Assembly: GCF_040267685.1 (NCBI RefSeq)
Contig: NZ_CP158367.1
Location: forward strand, 2,728,001 to 2,792,000
DNA: 64,000 nt
Reading direction: 5' to 3'
Origin: Proteinivorax tanatarense
GTDB taxonomy: Bacteria; Bacillota; Proteinivoracia; Proteinivoracales; Proteinivoracaceae
A model generated the notes under the pieces. That model saw nothing but the letters and a program-made list of their open reading frames with translations. It had not been told where the DNA came from and did not search any database. This document shows positions 1-10,677 of this stretch, piece by piece. Every line of letters begins with the position of its first letter. Position 1 is the stretch's first letter. Position numbers and translations under genes: made by a program.

Positions 1-538
1 CTATTAAGCCAGAAATTTTAAATTCTTTTTCCCCTAAATAGTGATTCTCATTCATCCAGCTTCCGTCATCATTGCGGTAATTATAAATGCCGTCCACTGA
101 CATCAAAAGAGTATCTCCTACAGAAAGTTCCAGCTTCCGTGCGACCTTTGTGCTTAACACTATCTCGTTTGTTTTTTGGGGCTCCCTTCCTTTACTGAAC
201 GAAAGATTTTTTAAATATAAATAATCTCCCTTGTAGCTATAAAGATGAATGGGGTAATCATATACATATCCACGTCCAACAAAATAAGAGTATGCTACTT
301 TGTCTATGTGGGGATTCAAAGCAATATTTTCATATTGTTTTTTGTGGCTAAATAAACTAGCATGGTGCACTCCTTTAACTTCCTTTACTCTTTTAAGCTC
401 TGCATCTCTAAAGCTTAACATTAAGGTTGCAATAGATGTAAACATGGAAACAGATATTATTATCCCCAATATAGTTAATGCTGTCCTTTTCTTTTGATAC
501 CATAGATACCTCATTGCTAAGGTGCCCATAGACTTCAT
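1..538 (-). CDS. FtsX-type ABC transporter permease, 5' part (runs off window)
   Basis: This is the N-terminal part of an FtsX/MacB-type permease that continues past the left edge. The ATG at 538 gives the same N-terminus as three paralogues further right: K-S, then R-Y-L-W, K-K-R-T, and a first membrane helix containing ALTILGIIISV. Next come the V-H-H-A-S type motif and a G-R-E-P-Q-K-T-N-E-I segment typical of the extracytoplasmic MacB-like domain. The start overlaps the stop of a decayed upstream frame (ATGA), so it was probably translationally coupled. The substrate is unknown. Such permeases work with a separate ATPase, and none is encoded beside it here. Confidence 0.85.
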   Translation of the reverse strand, partial: MKSMGTLAMRYLWYQKKRTALTILGIIISVSMFTSIATLMLSFRDAELKRVKEVKGVHHASLFSHKKQYENIALNPHIDKVAYSYFVGRGYVYDYPIHLYSYKGDYLYLKNLSFSKGREPQKTNEIVLSTKVARKLELSVGDTLLMSVDGIYNYRNDDGSWMNENHYLGEKEFKISGLI

Positions 539-796
539 AGTGTCACCACCTTGTCACCTTCCTTGAAGAATTTTTCTGCAAAAATCATTCTAGTCCATTT
601 AGGTCTATCCAGTCTACTTAACAAATAATATAAAGTGCTTTTCTCTAAACCAGTAGTTAGAGCCACCTTTTAGATACAAACATCTTCATCTTTAACCCCA
701 CTTTTTTTGACTACTTCCATAAACTTTGATATATTGTCTGTGCCCAAAATTTGCCACTTGTTGAATCAACGGTTCTATCAAGCTGCTTTTAACAAC
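535..796 (-). pseudogene. decayed coding remnant between two FtsX permease genes
   Basis: No intact gene fits this gap, but a reading frame ending TGA at 535, overlapping the ATG of the next permease, stays open back to an in-frame TAA near 670. Beyond that it can be followed further through the stop and one frame change. The last 40 or so codons read like a small helical protein (it contains LEKSTLYYLLSRL and KWTRMIFAEKFFKEGDKVV). I do not recognise the family. Its position inside the permease operon and the ATGA overlap suggest it was once an operon member. Confidence 0.4.
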
Positions 797-3307
797 TTAT
801 TCTTCTTTAAGTGTTTCTATAATATTTAGGCTCTTCATTTTTCTTACAGTAGTGAAAGAAGCAGAGAGAGAGATAACAAACACAGATATAACTATAATTA
901 AATTTGCCAACCAAGGAAATTCCCATGGTATATCTCTTAAATCAATTATAATTTTATATAACCAGTAACCCAATAAATTTCCAACAATGCATCCATAAAT
1001 TACACCCAGCAAACCATTAAAAAGAGCTTCATACCTGATCATTTTACATAGTCCTTTTGTACTAAGACCCACTGCTTTTAACATTGAAAACTCTTTTGTT
1101 CTAGTAAGTATATTTGTGTTAACTGTATTTAAAATATTTATAGCCCCGATTAAACTGATTAAAGCTATAAATCCATATACAAAAACATAAACCTCTAACT
1201 TATATTGCCGTTGCATTCTTGCTTCTTTAACACCGTCACGGACGGCTCCTTCTTTGACCTGATCTTTTATTTCCCACAGCTGACTGGATATCTTTTCATA
1301 CTCTTCATTGCTCAAATCATCTTCTACATTTGCAAAAATTTTATTATACCCTTCAACTCCTAAATAGTTCAACACTTCATCAGTAGTTATCAAATAAACT
1401 AAATGACCATCTGGATAATTTAAGTGGTAAATAGGAACCCTATCCACTATTCCCATAACTGTTAATGACTCCAGTTCTTCTTCCTCGTCATGCTCCCTTT
1501 TATTAATTATTATTTCATCCCCTATTTCAAAATCTGTAACTGGAAGAACAGAGCTATTGCTTCCCTCATAAAACAGATTGTTTTGTACAACAAAAACGCC
1601 ATTAGTTTCTAATACATCGTACCATCTTGCTTCAACATCAAACTCATCCTTTAACAGCTTTTGTATCTGCACTTGGGGATAGCCTATGATTTTTGAATAC
1701 TGTAATAATTCTTGCCTATCAGGGAATTTCCTCAGATACTCTTCGCTATAATCATCTAAAGAAAGGTAGCTTTTTCTGGTAACACTGTTGATGGGATTGA
1801 CTTTTGTAATACCTTCTATAGATTTTATTTTATCAACATCCTCTACAGAAAATCTATCATTATAAGCATAAACAGTATAATCAGCTATATGTCCCGTTCG
1901 ACTTTCTTCTAACTTAATTATATAGTTAGTAAATACACTAAAAACTATAAAGAGAATCACACTTATACTCAACGAGAAAGATGTTAGAATAAACCTCTTT
2001 TTGTTTCGCTGAAGATTTTTAAATGCTAACGTCATTTCTGGCGTTAAAATCTTGCCTATCACCTTTCCTTTTCTTTTTTTGAACTTTTTAATTTTAGGTC
2101 GATAAAACATTGCCTCCAAAAGCTGCATTTTAGAAGAGCTGTAAGCAGGCCTAAAGGCAGATAAAAATACTGATAACACTCCCACAAAGCTACTTCCAAC
2201 CAACACCAAAAGAGAAATAGATACTTTTACATGTCCAAAATTCGAAAACTCCCCCAGCGACAAAAGGTAAAAAACTACCTTCATCGCTAACAATCCTGAT
2301 ATCAACCCCAACGGTATTGCTATCAAGCATTGTAACGTTGCCTCTACAAAAACAATTTTTCTTATTTGTAGAGGAGTAGCTCCGATAGAACGTAGAATTC
2401 CAAACTGCTTAATCCTTTCTAACACAGAAATATTGAATGAATTATAGATTACTGCAACGGTAGCTAAACAGACTAAGGCACTTAAAAAAAGAACTATTGA
2501 AAATAAAGTTACAATCCAAGCTGTGTTATAGCCATCTATCCCTTGCCCAAGTAAAGTTAACAAAAGTCTATTATAATTTATATCTGTCAAGTTATTTTCG
2601 GCTGCTATTTCCTCTACAACCTCCTGTACTGCCAATCCATCTTTTATACTTATATAAGTGCTATATTCAGGCTCTGCTAAAACTTGCTCAGAAAATTTTG
2701 GGCTTACTATTCCTTTGGGAAAACGACAATGGGAGCTCAGTAACCCCACAACATTAAAAGTTTTAATATCAAACTGCTCTAATGATAAATCCTCCCACAA
2801 AAAATTCCTAAGATTTCTGTTGGCATCATAGTTTATACATAATGTAATTTCATCACCGATAGAGGCTCCTAAGCTTCTAGCATAGCTGGTATCCAAAGCA
2901 ATCTCATTTTTCCTCTCAGGCTCTCTTCCTTCCTCTATTGCCGTGCTAGTTAACTCAAAATAACATCCATCAACACTTAACAGCCGCAATTTATTAAAAT
3001 TCTCATCAGGCTCTTTTGTTTGAGGTGGTATAAAACCTCCGCCTACATAAACTTCGGTAGCTGTTTTTTCTATCTTTGAGTTCTTTTCTATAATTTCCAT
3101 CTGCTTGCCACTCAGCCCCATAAAAGAAGCATGATGAGAACCCCGCGTGTCTATTGCTCTTTCTATTTCAGCATCTCTAAAACTAACCAGAATAGTGCCT
3201 ATAGAGGTTATCATAGCCACAGATATAATAATCCCCAATATAGTCAAAGCTGTTCTTATCTTATTTTCCAATAGATACCGCAATCCTAAGGAGGTAATAG
3301 CTTCCAT
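797..3307 (-). CDS. FtsX-type ABC transporter permease (836 aa)
   Basis: Full-length duplicated FtsX permease. There is one membrane helix near residues 15-35, a large extracytoplasmic MacB-like domain to about residue 265, and three helices (roughly 270-400) with the ILRSIGATPLQIRKIVFVEA segment typical of FtsX. A basic linker and a second helix near 440 follow, then a second extracytoplasmic domain and three C-terminal helices with the parallel motif MLKAVGLSTKGLCKMIRYEA. It starts ATG behind AAAGGAGG. It is paralogous to its three neighbours. Exporters of this type usually handle peptides or lipids or give antimicrobial-peptide resistance, but the substrate here is not shown. No ATPase gene is adjacent. 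Confidence 0.9.
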   Translation of the reverse strand: MEAITSLGLRYLLENKIRTALTILGIIISVAMITSIGTILVSFRDAEIERAIDTRGSHHASFMGLSGKQMEIIEKNSKIEKTATEVYVGGGFIPPQTKEPDENFNKLRLLSVDGCYFELTSTAIEEGREPERKNEIALDTSYARSLGASIGDEITLCINYDANRNLRNFLWEDLSLEQFDIKTFNVVGLLSSHCRFPKGIVSPKFSEQVLAEPEYSTYISIKDGLAVQEVVEEIAAENNLTDINYNRLLLTLLGQGIDGYNTAWIVTLFSIVLFLSALVCLATVAVIYNSFNISVLERIKQFGILRSIGATPLQIRKIVFVEATLQCLIAIPLGLISGLLAMKVVFYLLSLGEFSNFGHVKVSISLLVLVGSSFVGVLSVFLSAFRPAYSSSKMQLLEAMFYRPKIKKFKKRKGKVIGKILTPEMTLAFKNLQRNKKRFILTSFSLSISVILFIVFSVFTNYIIKLEESRTGHIADYTVYAYNDRFSVEDVDKIKSIEGITKVNPINSVTRKSYLSLDDYSEEYLRKFPDRQELLQYSKIIGYPQVQIQKLLKDEFDVEARWYDVLETNGVFVVQNNLFYEGSNSSVLPVTDFEIGDEIIINKREHDEEEELESLTVMGIVDRVPIYHLNYPDGHLVYLITTDEVLNYLGVEGYNKIFANVEDDLSNEEYEKISSQLWEIKDQVKEGAVRDGVKEARMQRQYKLEVYVFVYGFIALISLIGAINILNTVNTNILTRTKEFSMLKAVGLSTKGLCKMIRYEALFNGLLGVIYGCIVGNLLGYWLYKIIIDLRDIPWEFPWLANLIIVISVFVISLSASFTTVRKMKSLNIIETLKEE

Positions 3308-3435
3308 TTAACCACCTCCTTTCCCTTATTCTACGCCCCATAAAATCTCTCCTACTTTTTAAGATAATATAAAGTTTCAAAACATATAGCAAATACATTT
3401 TTTCGTAAATTTAACTGATTTTATTATATTTAAGC

Positions 3436-5813
3436 TTAATCTTCCATACGAATTTCATCAATTATATTCATTTTTTTAACTTTACTTATTGTTGTGTAGG
3501 AGGCCATTAAAGAAACTAATATTACAGCTATAATTACAATCATATTAGCTCTCCACGGAAAATTCCAGGGAGCTTGATGAATATCAATCATAATGTTGTA
3601 TAACCAATATCCTAATATATTTCCAATAATTAACCCATAAGTTACGCCAATTAATCCAGTAAATATAGCTTCAAATCTTACCATATTGCAGAGAGTTTGG
3701 GGACTCAAACCAACGGCTCTAAGCATTGCAAATTCTTTAGTTCTGGTTAGCAGGTTTGTGCTGATGGTGGTAATTATGTTTAACACCGCAATAACGCTTA
3801 TCAAAGCAACAAAACCATAAATAAACACAAACGTCTCAATTTTAGTTTGCTGCCCCCTTCTAATGTCCGCCAAAGCATCTCTAAACTCCCCACTATTTTT
3901 TTGCACTATTTCACTTAAATTTTCAGATAAGTTAATATGACTTTCGAAATCAATATCCTCGACGGCATTTACATAAAAACCATTATACTCGTCTATGCCA
4001 GTTATTTGGGTATAAGTTTCTTTTGCAGTAATTATTATTGGCCTTGTTTCCCCTCTATAATTTTGACTAAGTGGAGGGAATTCTAAAATTCCAACTATTT
4101 CAAGTTCAACATCTTTGTCTTCTTCTTTTATGCAGAAAGAAATTTTGTCGCCTACGGAATAATCCAGCTTTTCAGTTTCTCTACCAGTTTTCACTAACAT
4201 AGCACCATCATTTTTATCAACGTCTATTTTACCTTGCACTAAATAATCTTGAGATTTTTTTATTGCTTTTTTGTTATAACCACGAAATGAAGCTTCTAAA
4301 AACTCTCCAGTATTACTTTTCTCCATGTTTATTGATACATCGGTCTCCATTAACGGATATATGCTTTTTACATTAGATAAATCCTGTATCTTTTGGTAGT
4401 CTTCTAGTGAATACAACTGTTCAAAGCACAGCAGTTCAAAATCATTGTTTTCATAACTTGCTCTTTCTGATGCTGTACTAAAAGTATATTGAGCAAAAAT
4501 ACTGAAAACTATAAATAAAATAACGCTTATACCTAAAGAAAATGCAGTAGTTATAAAACGTCTTTTATTTCTTTGAAGATTTTTAAATGCCAATATTATT
4601 TCCCAAGCAAATATTTTGCTTAATATAGACCCCTTCCCCTTTTTATATCTCGGCCTTTTTAAACTAGATTGATAAAAAATAGCTTCTATCGGTTGTTTTT
4701 TCCTTGTTTTTATCAGTGGTATAAACGCTGATATAAGCACAGAAAGTATAACCATTATACTGCTTATTGTTATAACTAGAGGAGAAATAGTAACAGTAAA
4801 GTTTGCAAAACTGGAATAGGAACCTTGGGATAGAATATAAAATACCACATGCATTGCTCCTATACCTGCAAAAGTGCCGAATGGAATTGCGATAAAGCAC
4901 TGTATAGCGGCCTCTATAAAAAAAATCTGACTAGTCTGTTTTGGTGTACATCCTATGGAACGTATAATACCTATCTGTTTTACTCGCTCCAAAAAAGATA
5001 TATTAAAAGAGTTATAAATAACAGCTATAGTGGCTAAACATACAATAATTGACAAAAAAAGAACTACTGTAGCTAGTGATACGTATGCTGCAATATCCAT
5101 CTCATCTAAAGGCTGCCCTAAATAAAATAATAAATTATGGTTATAGGAAAGGTTTTCTAGGTTAAGATCTGTTTTAATATTGCCCCCAACTTCTTTAACT
5201 GAAAATCCATCGGTTACAGTAAAAAAAGTTCTACTTATAAAATCATTTTCCATATTATAAATAGCTTGCTTAGTGAAAAATACCTTTTGATTATGGTAAT
5301 ACCCATCGTTAACTACGTCCACTATACCTACAATTTCAAATTCTTTTAGTTCATCATTTTTTACAGGCAGTTGAAAAGTATCACCAACGGATAAGCCATG
5401 TCTCAGCGTCATCGATTTCTCTATAGCTATTTCATTATTTTGGTTAGGCTCCCTACCTTCGTTTAGTTTATAGTTAGTCAAATCAAAGTAATCTCCGCAA
5501 TAGCCAATAATTTCTATTGCATGTTGTTTGGTCAAATCATCAGAGATTGGCAAATAAATTTCATACGCAGCCTGTTCGACTTTGACGTTATCTTCTAACT
5601 GTTTAAACTGCTCTCCAGTCAAACCTGAAAAAACACCATGATAAGCGCCTTTTTCTCTTTTACCTCTTGAATTAAAGTATCTCTATAGCTTACTAACACA
5701 GTCCCCATTGATGTAAGCATGGCCATGGATATGATTATTCCCAGTACGGTTAGAGCCGTCCTTTTCTTTTGTTGCCATAAGTATCTAAAAGCTAAAACGT
5801 TGATGGATTTCAC
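3436..5813 (-). pseudogene. FtsX-type ABC permease, frameshifted near its N-terminus
   Basis: Two overlapping frames form one permease. A 64-codon N-terminus starts at 5813 (GTG, with GGAGG upstream), and a 728-codon remainder ends at 3436. The frame breaks at a T5 run (5650-5654, A5 in the coding sense). Adding one A gives V-K-E-K-K-G-A-Y-H-G-V-F-S-G-L-T-G, which aligns with N-G-A-H-H and R-G-S-H-H at the same point of the neighbouring paralogues. Everything after the break looks well preserved, with both FtsX membrane blocks present (IIRSIGCTPKQ and MLRAVGLSPQT). It is either a very recent mutation, a slippage site or a sequencing error. Confidence 0.8.
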
Positions 5814-5835
5814 TATATCCCCTCCTCACACCTGT

Positions 5836-8319
5836 TTATCCTTCTTGACGAAGTGATTCTATTATGTCCATATTTTTCACCTTTTCTATAGTAGCCCTTG
5901 ACGCTAATAAAGATATAACTAACACCGCCAATATTACAATAACGTTTGCTCTCCATGGAAAGTACCACTCTAAAGGCTCTAGCCTGCTCATCAGCCTATA
6001 TAAACAATATCCCAGCAAGTTTCCTGCAATACAACCATAAAAAACCCCAATCAATCCGCTTAGCGATGCTTCATATCTAATCATCTTGCGAAGCTTTTTA
6101 GGGCCCATTCCTACAGCCCTAAGTTCGGCAAACTCTCTTACTCTAGTTAGCAGGCTGGTACTTATGCTATTGATTATATTTAAAGCCCCTATTGTGCTCA
6201 CCAAAGCAATAAATCCATACATAAAGATAGAAACTTCTAAAATAGATTGTTTACTTATTTTTGCAGACATTAAATGATCGGCAACAAATGCCCCTTGAAT
6301 TTTACTTGATATTTCATTTAACTCTCTATTTAAGTCATGGTGGGTGGATTGATCTAAGTTATCTATCCCATTGATATATATTTCATTGTAGCCTTGACAG
6401 TGGCTTTTTACCAAGTCTTTATGGGTTACATAATATACCTCATTTCTTCCAATTGGTGGTCCTATGGGTACTGCTTCTAATATTCCCATTACTTTAAATT
6501 TTGAGTCTATTGCAGGTTTTATTTGATTATTATCTTTTTCCCCACGATTTTGGGAGGGGTGTAAGTCTACTAAAACCTCTTCTCCTACCTCTAAATCCAA
6601 CGCTTGTATTTCATTCCACTGCCGCCCCTGATCATTAATTATCTTATTTGGAACAACTAACACCCCTTTTTCTTGACGAATTTTTGAAGGGTCTATCTCC
6701 CCTGCTACCAAGTGTTGTTCTGCGAGGCTAAGCTGTTCTTCATCATATCCCATCAGCCTTGCACTAACTGTTACTATGTCATTTTCTTTTTTGCTTTCTC
6801 TAAATTTTCTAGTAAGATTTTCTGGCAAATAAACTCCTCGTGTTGTTTTTGCTTTGATGGCATAAACTTCGTCAACTCCTTTTAGACTTTTTATTTCATT
6901 TAAATCCTTTTCAGTAAAGTATCCTCCCCCTGGAGTGGTAATTGTGATATCATGTTCTCCTACAACCATTTCATTTTGTAAAATTATTATATAACTGCTA
7001 AAAACATAAAAGACAATAAATAAAATCACACTGATACTTAATGAAAGTGCAGTTAGTACAGATCTTTTTTTATTGCGTTGTAAATTTTTATATGCCAAAA
7101 AAATTTCAGCTGTAGAAAATATTTTTAATAGGTATCCTTTTTTAGGTTTAAACTCTTTTTTAGGCTTTGGAGGTCTATAAAATATTGCCTCTGTAGGCTG
7201 TTTTTTAGCTGCATTATTGGCGGGAGCTAATGCTGATAAAAATACAGTTGACACTGAAACCAAAAAAGTAATGGTAAAAACCAAAGGTGAAATAACCACA
7301 TTTACATTAGTAAAATTAGAGTATTCTCCAAGGGATAAAATGTAAAAAACTAAATGCATGGCTGCCAACCCCGCCACCATGCCTAGCGGAATACCAATTG
7401 CACTTTGTACACCGGCTTCTACAAAAACAATTCTTCTAATTTGCTTAGGAGTGCAGCCAATGGAACGCAAAATACCAAATTGTTTTACCCGCTCCATCAC
7501 AGAAATATTAAATGAATTATAAATAACCGCTATTGTACATGCGCATACTATTAAACCAAGAAATGCCACAATACTAGCCATAACCACTATGTTCCCTAAG
7601 CTACTTCTATCGACAGCTTCACCCATCATCATTAACAAAGAACGGTTATACTGGGGAAGCCCAACTTCTGTTCCAACTTCCTCAACAACATTTCTTACCG
7701 TTAATCTCTCTTTTACTGTGATAAAAATATCTGCATTTGTATACTGATTAACGCTTTGAGCATAGTCATAGGATAAAATTGCTGACGCAATAGATTGCGA
7801 AAAATAATATCTATCAACAACACCTACCAATTTAAACTCTTTTGCTTCTACCAAGTAATCATCTTTGTCACTAATAGATAACTTTACTTTATCGCCAACA
7901 GAAATATCTAATTGTCTAACAAACCACCCTTCCAAAGCAATCTCATCGTCTTCTATCGGCATCCTGCCCTGCCGTAAGGAATAATTAGTTAAGTAAAAAA
8001 AGTCATCACTAATACTATAAAAATTTATACCCGTGCCTTCTAAGCTACCTTTACCTACAGTTATTTTTTTAGCAACTTTATCTACTTTAGGGTTTGACTC
8101 AATAGCGGCATATTTGCCAGTTTCAACATTACTAAATTTAGCATGATGAGCTCCGTTAGTTTTTTTATACCTGTCTATTTGATCTTCTCTAAAGGTTACC
8201 GAAATAGTGCCAATAGACGTTAACATCGAAACAGATATTATTATTCCCAATACAGTTAAAACTGTTTTTCTTTTTTTATACCACAGATATCTTAGTGCTA
8301 AAGAAGTTACGGATTTCAT
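5836..8319 (-). CDS. FtsX-type ABC transporter permease (827 aa)
   Basis: Intact member of the permease array with the same two-part architecture: first helix, MacB-like extracytoplasmic domain, three helices with ILRSIGCTPKQIRRIVFVEA, second extracytoplasmic domain, then three C-terminal helices with ELRAVGMGPKKLRKMIRYEA. The start ATG at 8319 sits behind a G-rich ribosome binding site. It is the first gene of the array in the direction of transcription. A terminator (8417-8438) separates it from the upstream two-component genes, so the array should have its own promoter in 8320-8416. Confidence 0.9.
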   Translation of the reverse strand: MKSVTSLALRYLWYKKRKTVLTVLGIIISVSMLTSIGTISVTFREDQIDRYKKTNGAHHAKFSNVETGKYAAIESNPKVDKVAKKITVGKGSLEGTGINFYSISDDFFYLTNYSLRQGRMPIEDDEIALEGWFVRQLDISVGDKVKLSISDKDDYLVEAKEFKLVGVVDRYYFSQSIASAILSYDYAQSVNQYTNADIFITVKERLTVRNVVEEVGTEVGLPQYNRSLLMMMGEAVDRSSLGNIVVMASIVAFLGLIVCACTIAVIYNSFNISVMERVKQFGILRSIGCTPKQIRRIVFVEAGVQSAIGIPLGMVAGLAAMHLVFYILSLGEYSNFTNVNVVISPLVFTITFLVSVSTVFLSALAPANNAAKKQPTEAIFYRPPKPKKEFKPKKGYLLKIFSTAEIFLAYKNLQRNKKRSVLTALSLSISVILFIVFYVFSSYIIILQNEMVVGEHDITITTPGGGYFTEKDLNEIKSLKGVDEVYAIKAKTTRGVYLPENLTRKFRESKKENDIVTVSARLMGYDEEQLSLAEQHLVAGEIDPSKIRQEKGVLVVPNKIINDQGRQWNEIQALDLEVGEEVLVDLHPSQNRGEKDNNQIKPAIDSKFKVMGILEAVPIGPPIGRNEVYYVTHKDLVKSHCQGYNEIYINGIDNLDQSTHHDLNRELNEISSKIQGAFVADHLMSAKISKQSILEVSIFMYGFIALVSTIGALNIINSISTSLLTRVREFAELRAVGMGPKKLRKMIRYEASLSGLIGVFYGCIAGNLLGYCLYRLMSRLEPLEWYFPWRANVIVILAVLVISLLASRATIEKVKNMDIIESLRQEG

Positions 8320-8416
8320 ATTTACCCCCCCACTATTCCTATATTATCATTATACATAGAGTAACTTACAATAAAGTGAAACTTTAGCTTACATTTTTGT
8401 AAGAAAGCATAAAAAA

Positions 8417-8438
8417 TCTCAGCTTTAAAAAGCTGAGA
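8417..8438 (-). terminator. terminator after the histidine kinase gene
   Basis: Perfect 10-bp arms (TCTCAGCTTT and AAAGCTGAGA) with a 2-nt gap, followed on the minus strand by a T run (A-run 8411-8416). It lies just past the kinase stop. Confidence 0.8.
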
Positions 8439-8455
8439 AAAATATGACTTAATTT

Positions 8456-9706
8456 CTATATACTTTCATCTTTAAACAACGTTATGGTAAAAATACTACC
8501 TTGTCCTTCTTTGGATGTAACGTTAATAACACCACCATGGTTTTCTACAATCCCTTTTGCCAGCGCCAACCCTATTCCAGTACTATTTTTCTTGGTGTTG
8601 TACTTTCCTTTATAAAATCGCTCAAAAATGTGAGGTTTCTCTTCAGGTAATATTCCTGCACCGCTATCGCTTACTTGAATTTTAACCGTTATTGGTGACT
8701 GCAACGTTTTTATACTAATGTTGCCCCCAACTTCTGTATGCTCAATCGCATTTTTTACTACATTTGTTATAGCTTCTCCTAACCACTTTTCATCATGAGG
8801 AAAAAGTATTTTTTCCTTTAAGGTTGTGCTAATATTTAGATCTTTTTTCTGCCAATTGTCTTTCAAAGTTTTTAAGACTTTCTCAACAGTCTGGTTGATA
8901 TCTTTAGACTTATTATTTAATGGTAATGATTTAGTTTCTAATCTAGCTATAATTAAAAGGTTTTTAGTTAGCCACTCCATTCTTTCAGACTGCTGCTCAA
9001 TCTTATGGGAAAATTCCTTTATATCACTAGATAACGAGGGACTATCTAAAATTAGCCCATTAAATACTTTTATTGAAGATAGAGGTGTTTTTAATTGGTG
9101 GGATATGTCAGAGATTATATTTTTGTGCAGTAACTTTTCTTTCCATTCCTTTTGTTGAGCAGTTGACATAGCTTTAGTCATTTTATTAAAGCTGTGATTC
9201 AACTTGGCAATATCCCCTTCTTTATCCTTACTTTCTATAACCTTTAGGTTGCCGTCAGCTATGTTGTCAACATGCTCTGAGTAACTGCGAAGTCTTTTAT
9301 ACAAGTTATTCAACAAAAACAAAGTAACTGCCATAAATAATATGAACAAGATAGACATGGGTATAACCACTTTAATTGTCTGCACTTTTTTATGATTCTC
9401 AAAAGGAGTACTAACTACTAAAGGCATATCCCTTGTATATCCATACTGTTTTGCAACATTTAATCCCACCTCTTTGGCTTCAGGAGTAGGCTCTTTAGTG
9501 AAAAATGCAGGAATATCCCCCTCTAACTCCGGAAATTGATACAATATATTACCCATAATAGCTATATTATTATCTATATTTTCTTTGTGCAGTGACTGAA
9601 GACCGAAATTTAAAATTGCTACAATCAAAATTGTAAACACTATAAAAAGTATTAACATCCCTTTTAAAAAAAGTTTGATCTCACTATTTGCTAATAATTG
9701 CAACAT
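8456..9706 (-). CDS. membrane sensor histidine kinase
   Basis: Two membrane helices (about 14-34 and 112-132) flank a short extracytoplasmic loop of roughly 75 residues. A HAMP segment follows, then a HisKA domain with the phospho-acceptor in DISHQLKTPLSS (about H203), then HATPase_c with an N box (VVKNAIEH), G1 (DSGAGI) and G2 (GIGLALAKGI). The start ATG at 9706 has GGGGGGAT in front. It lies 11 bp after its response regulator in one operon. Kinases of this kind next to FtsX permeases often control those permeases, which is a reasonable but unproven inference here. Confidence 0.9.
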   Translation of the reverse strand: MLQLLANSEIKLFLKGMLILFIVFTILIVAILNFGLQSLHKENIDNNIAIMGNILYQFPELEGDIPAFFTKEPTPEAKEVGLNVAKQYGYTRDMPLVVSTPFENHKKVQTIKVVIPMSILFILFMAVTLFLLNNLYKRLRSYSEHVDNIADGNLKVIESKDKEGDIAKLNHSFNKMTKAMSTAQQKEWKEKLLHKNIISDISHQLKTPLSSIKVFNGLILDSPSLSSDIKEFSHKIEQQSERMEWLTKNLLIIARLETKSLPLNNKSKDINQTVEKVLKTLKDNWQKKDLNISTTLKEKILFPHDEKWLGEAITNVVKNAIEHTEVGGNISIKTLQSPITVKIQVSDSGAGILPEEKPHIFERFYKGKYNTKKNSTGIGLALAKGIVENHGGVINVTSKEGQGSIFTITLFKDESI

Positions 9707-9717
9707 AGCAATCCCCC

Positions 9718-10392
9718 CTATTTATTCCACTTATACCCCACACCTCTAACTGTTTGAATATACTCTGGTTCAGAAGGTCTATCCTCCAATTTCCCTCTAA
9801 TTCTCCTTATATAAACTGATAAAGTGTTATCATCAACAAATTCACCTGATTGATCCCAAAGCTTATCCAGTATAACTGTTCTAGTTAGTACTTGATTGGA
9901 ATTGTTGATAAAAATTTTCACCAGCCTCCATTCAATTGGCGTCAATTCAATTTTTTCCCCATGTTTGGATATACTGCCTTTTATAAGGTCAACTTCTAAG
10001 GAGCCAAACTTTACAGAGGTAGACTCGTCTTCAGATTTTCTTCGAAGGACCGCCTTAATCCTTGACACCAATTCCCGTACCCTAAAAGGTTTCGCAATAT
10101 AATCATCTCCACCTATATCTAAACCCAAAACAACATTAACTTCCTCATCACAGGCAGTTAAAAATATAATCGGTATAGATGATTTTCCCCTTATTTCTTT
10201 GCAGTAATCGTACCCACTTCCATCAGGAAGCATAACATCTAGCAAGATAAGGTCAAAGCACTCTTCATCAAAAGCTTTACGAGCTTCAGCAAGATCGGAA
10301 GCTATGTACACTTGGAACATTTCGCGTTCTAAGGCGTGTCGAATGCCTTCAGCTAATGTGGTGTCATCCTCTACTAATAGTACGTTACTCAT
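9718..10392 (-). CDS. OmpR/PhoB-family response regulator
   Basis: The receiver domain has D9, D10, phospho-acceptor D52 and K101 (in AKPF), followed by a winged-helix DNA-binding domain (about 130-225; ELTPIEWRLVKIF and VRGVGYKWNK). The frame is open further upstream, but ATG 10392 is chosen because it begins the receiver fold exactly and has a G-rich ribosome binding site directly before it. The extra residues of the longer frame match no part of the family. It is the partner of the kinase 11 bp downstream. Confidence 0.92.
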   Translation of the reverse strand: MSNVLLVEDDTTLAEGIRHALEREMFQVYIASDLAEARKAFDEECFDLILLDVMLPDGSGYDYCKEIRGKSSIPIIFLTACDEEVNVVLGLDIGGDDYIAKPFRVRELVSRIKAVLRRKSEDESTSVKFGSLEVDLIKGSISKHGEKIELTPIEWRLVKIFINNSNQVLTRTVILDKLWDQSGEFVDDNTLSVYIRRIRGKLEDRPSEPEYIQTVRGVGYKWNK

Positions 10393-10637
10393 TTTAATCC
10401 CCCCATATAAAACCTTAGGCGTTCTATAGATATTGCCCGGACGCCTAGTGAAAGCCATTCTAAAAAAGACTCTTAATCTCTCTAAGAGACATGTGCGTAA
10501 AGTTTTAAATTTGACCATCATTATAGTCATTATATAGTAATGGCAAATAAATTAAAAGACACCCAATAAAAGATAACAGGTTATAATATGTATACCTTTA
10601 CGACGATTTTAGAGTCATTCAGTGATGTATGCACTAT

Positions 10638-10677
10638 AAAAAATATCCCCAACGACTTATCCGTTGGGGATATTTTT
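10638..10677. terminator. bidirectional terminator after mtnN
   Basis: Stem AAATATCCCCAACG / CGTTGGGGATATTT with loop ACTTATC, A-rich on one side and T-rich on the other. It touches the mtnN stop codon and would stop leftward transcripts from mtnN. Confidence 0.85.

Noticed and set aside
10393-10530. 46-residue N-terminal extension of the response regulator
   Set aside because: It does not belong to the receiver fold, and a strong ribosome binding site precedes the internal ATG at 10392.
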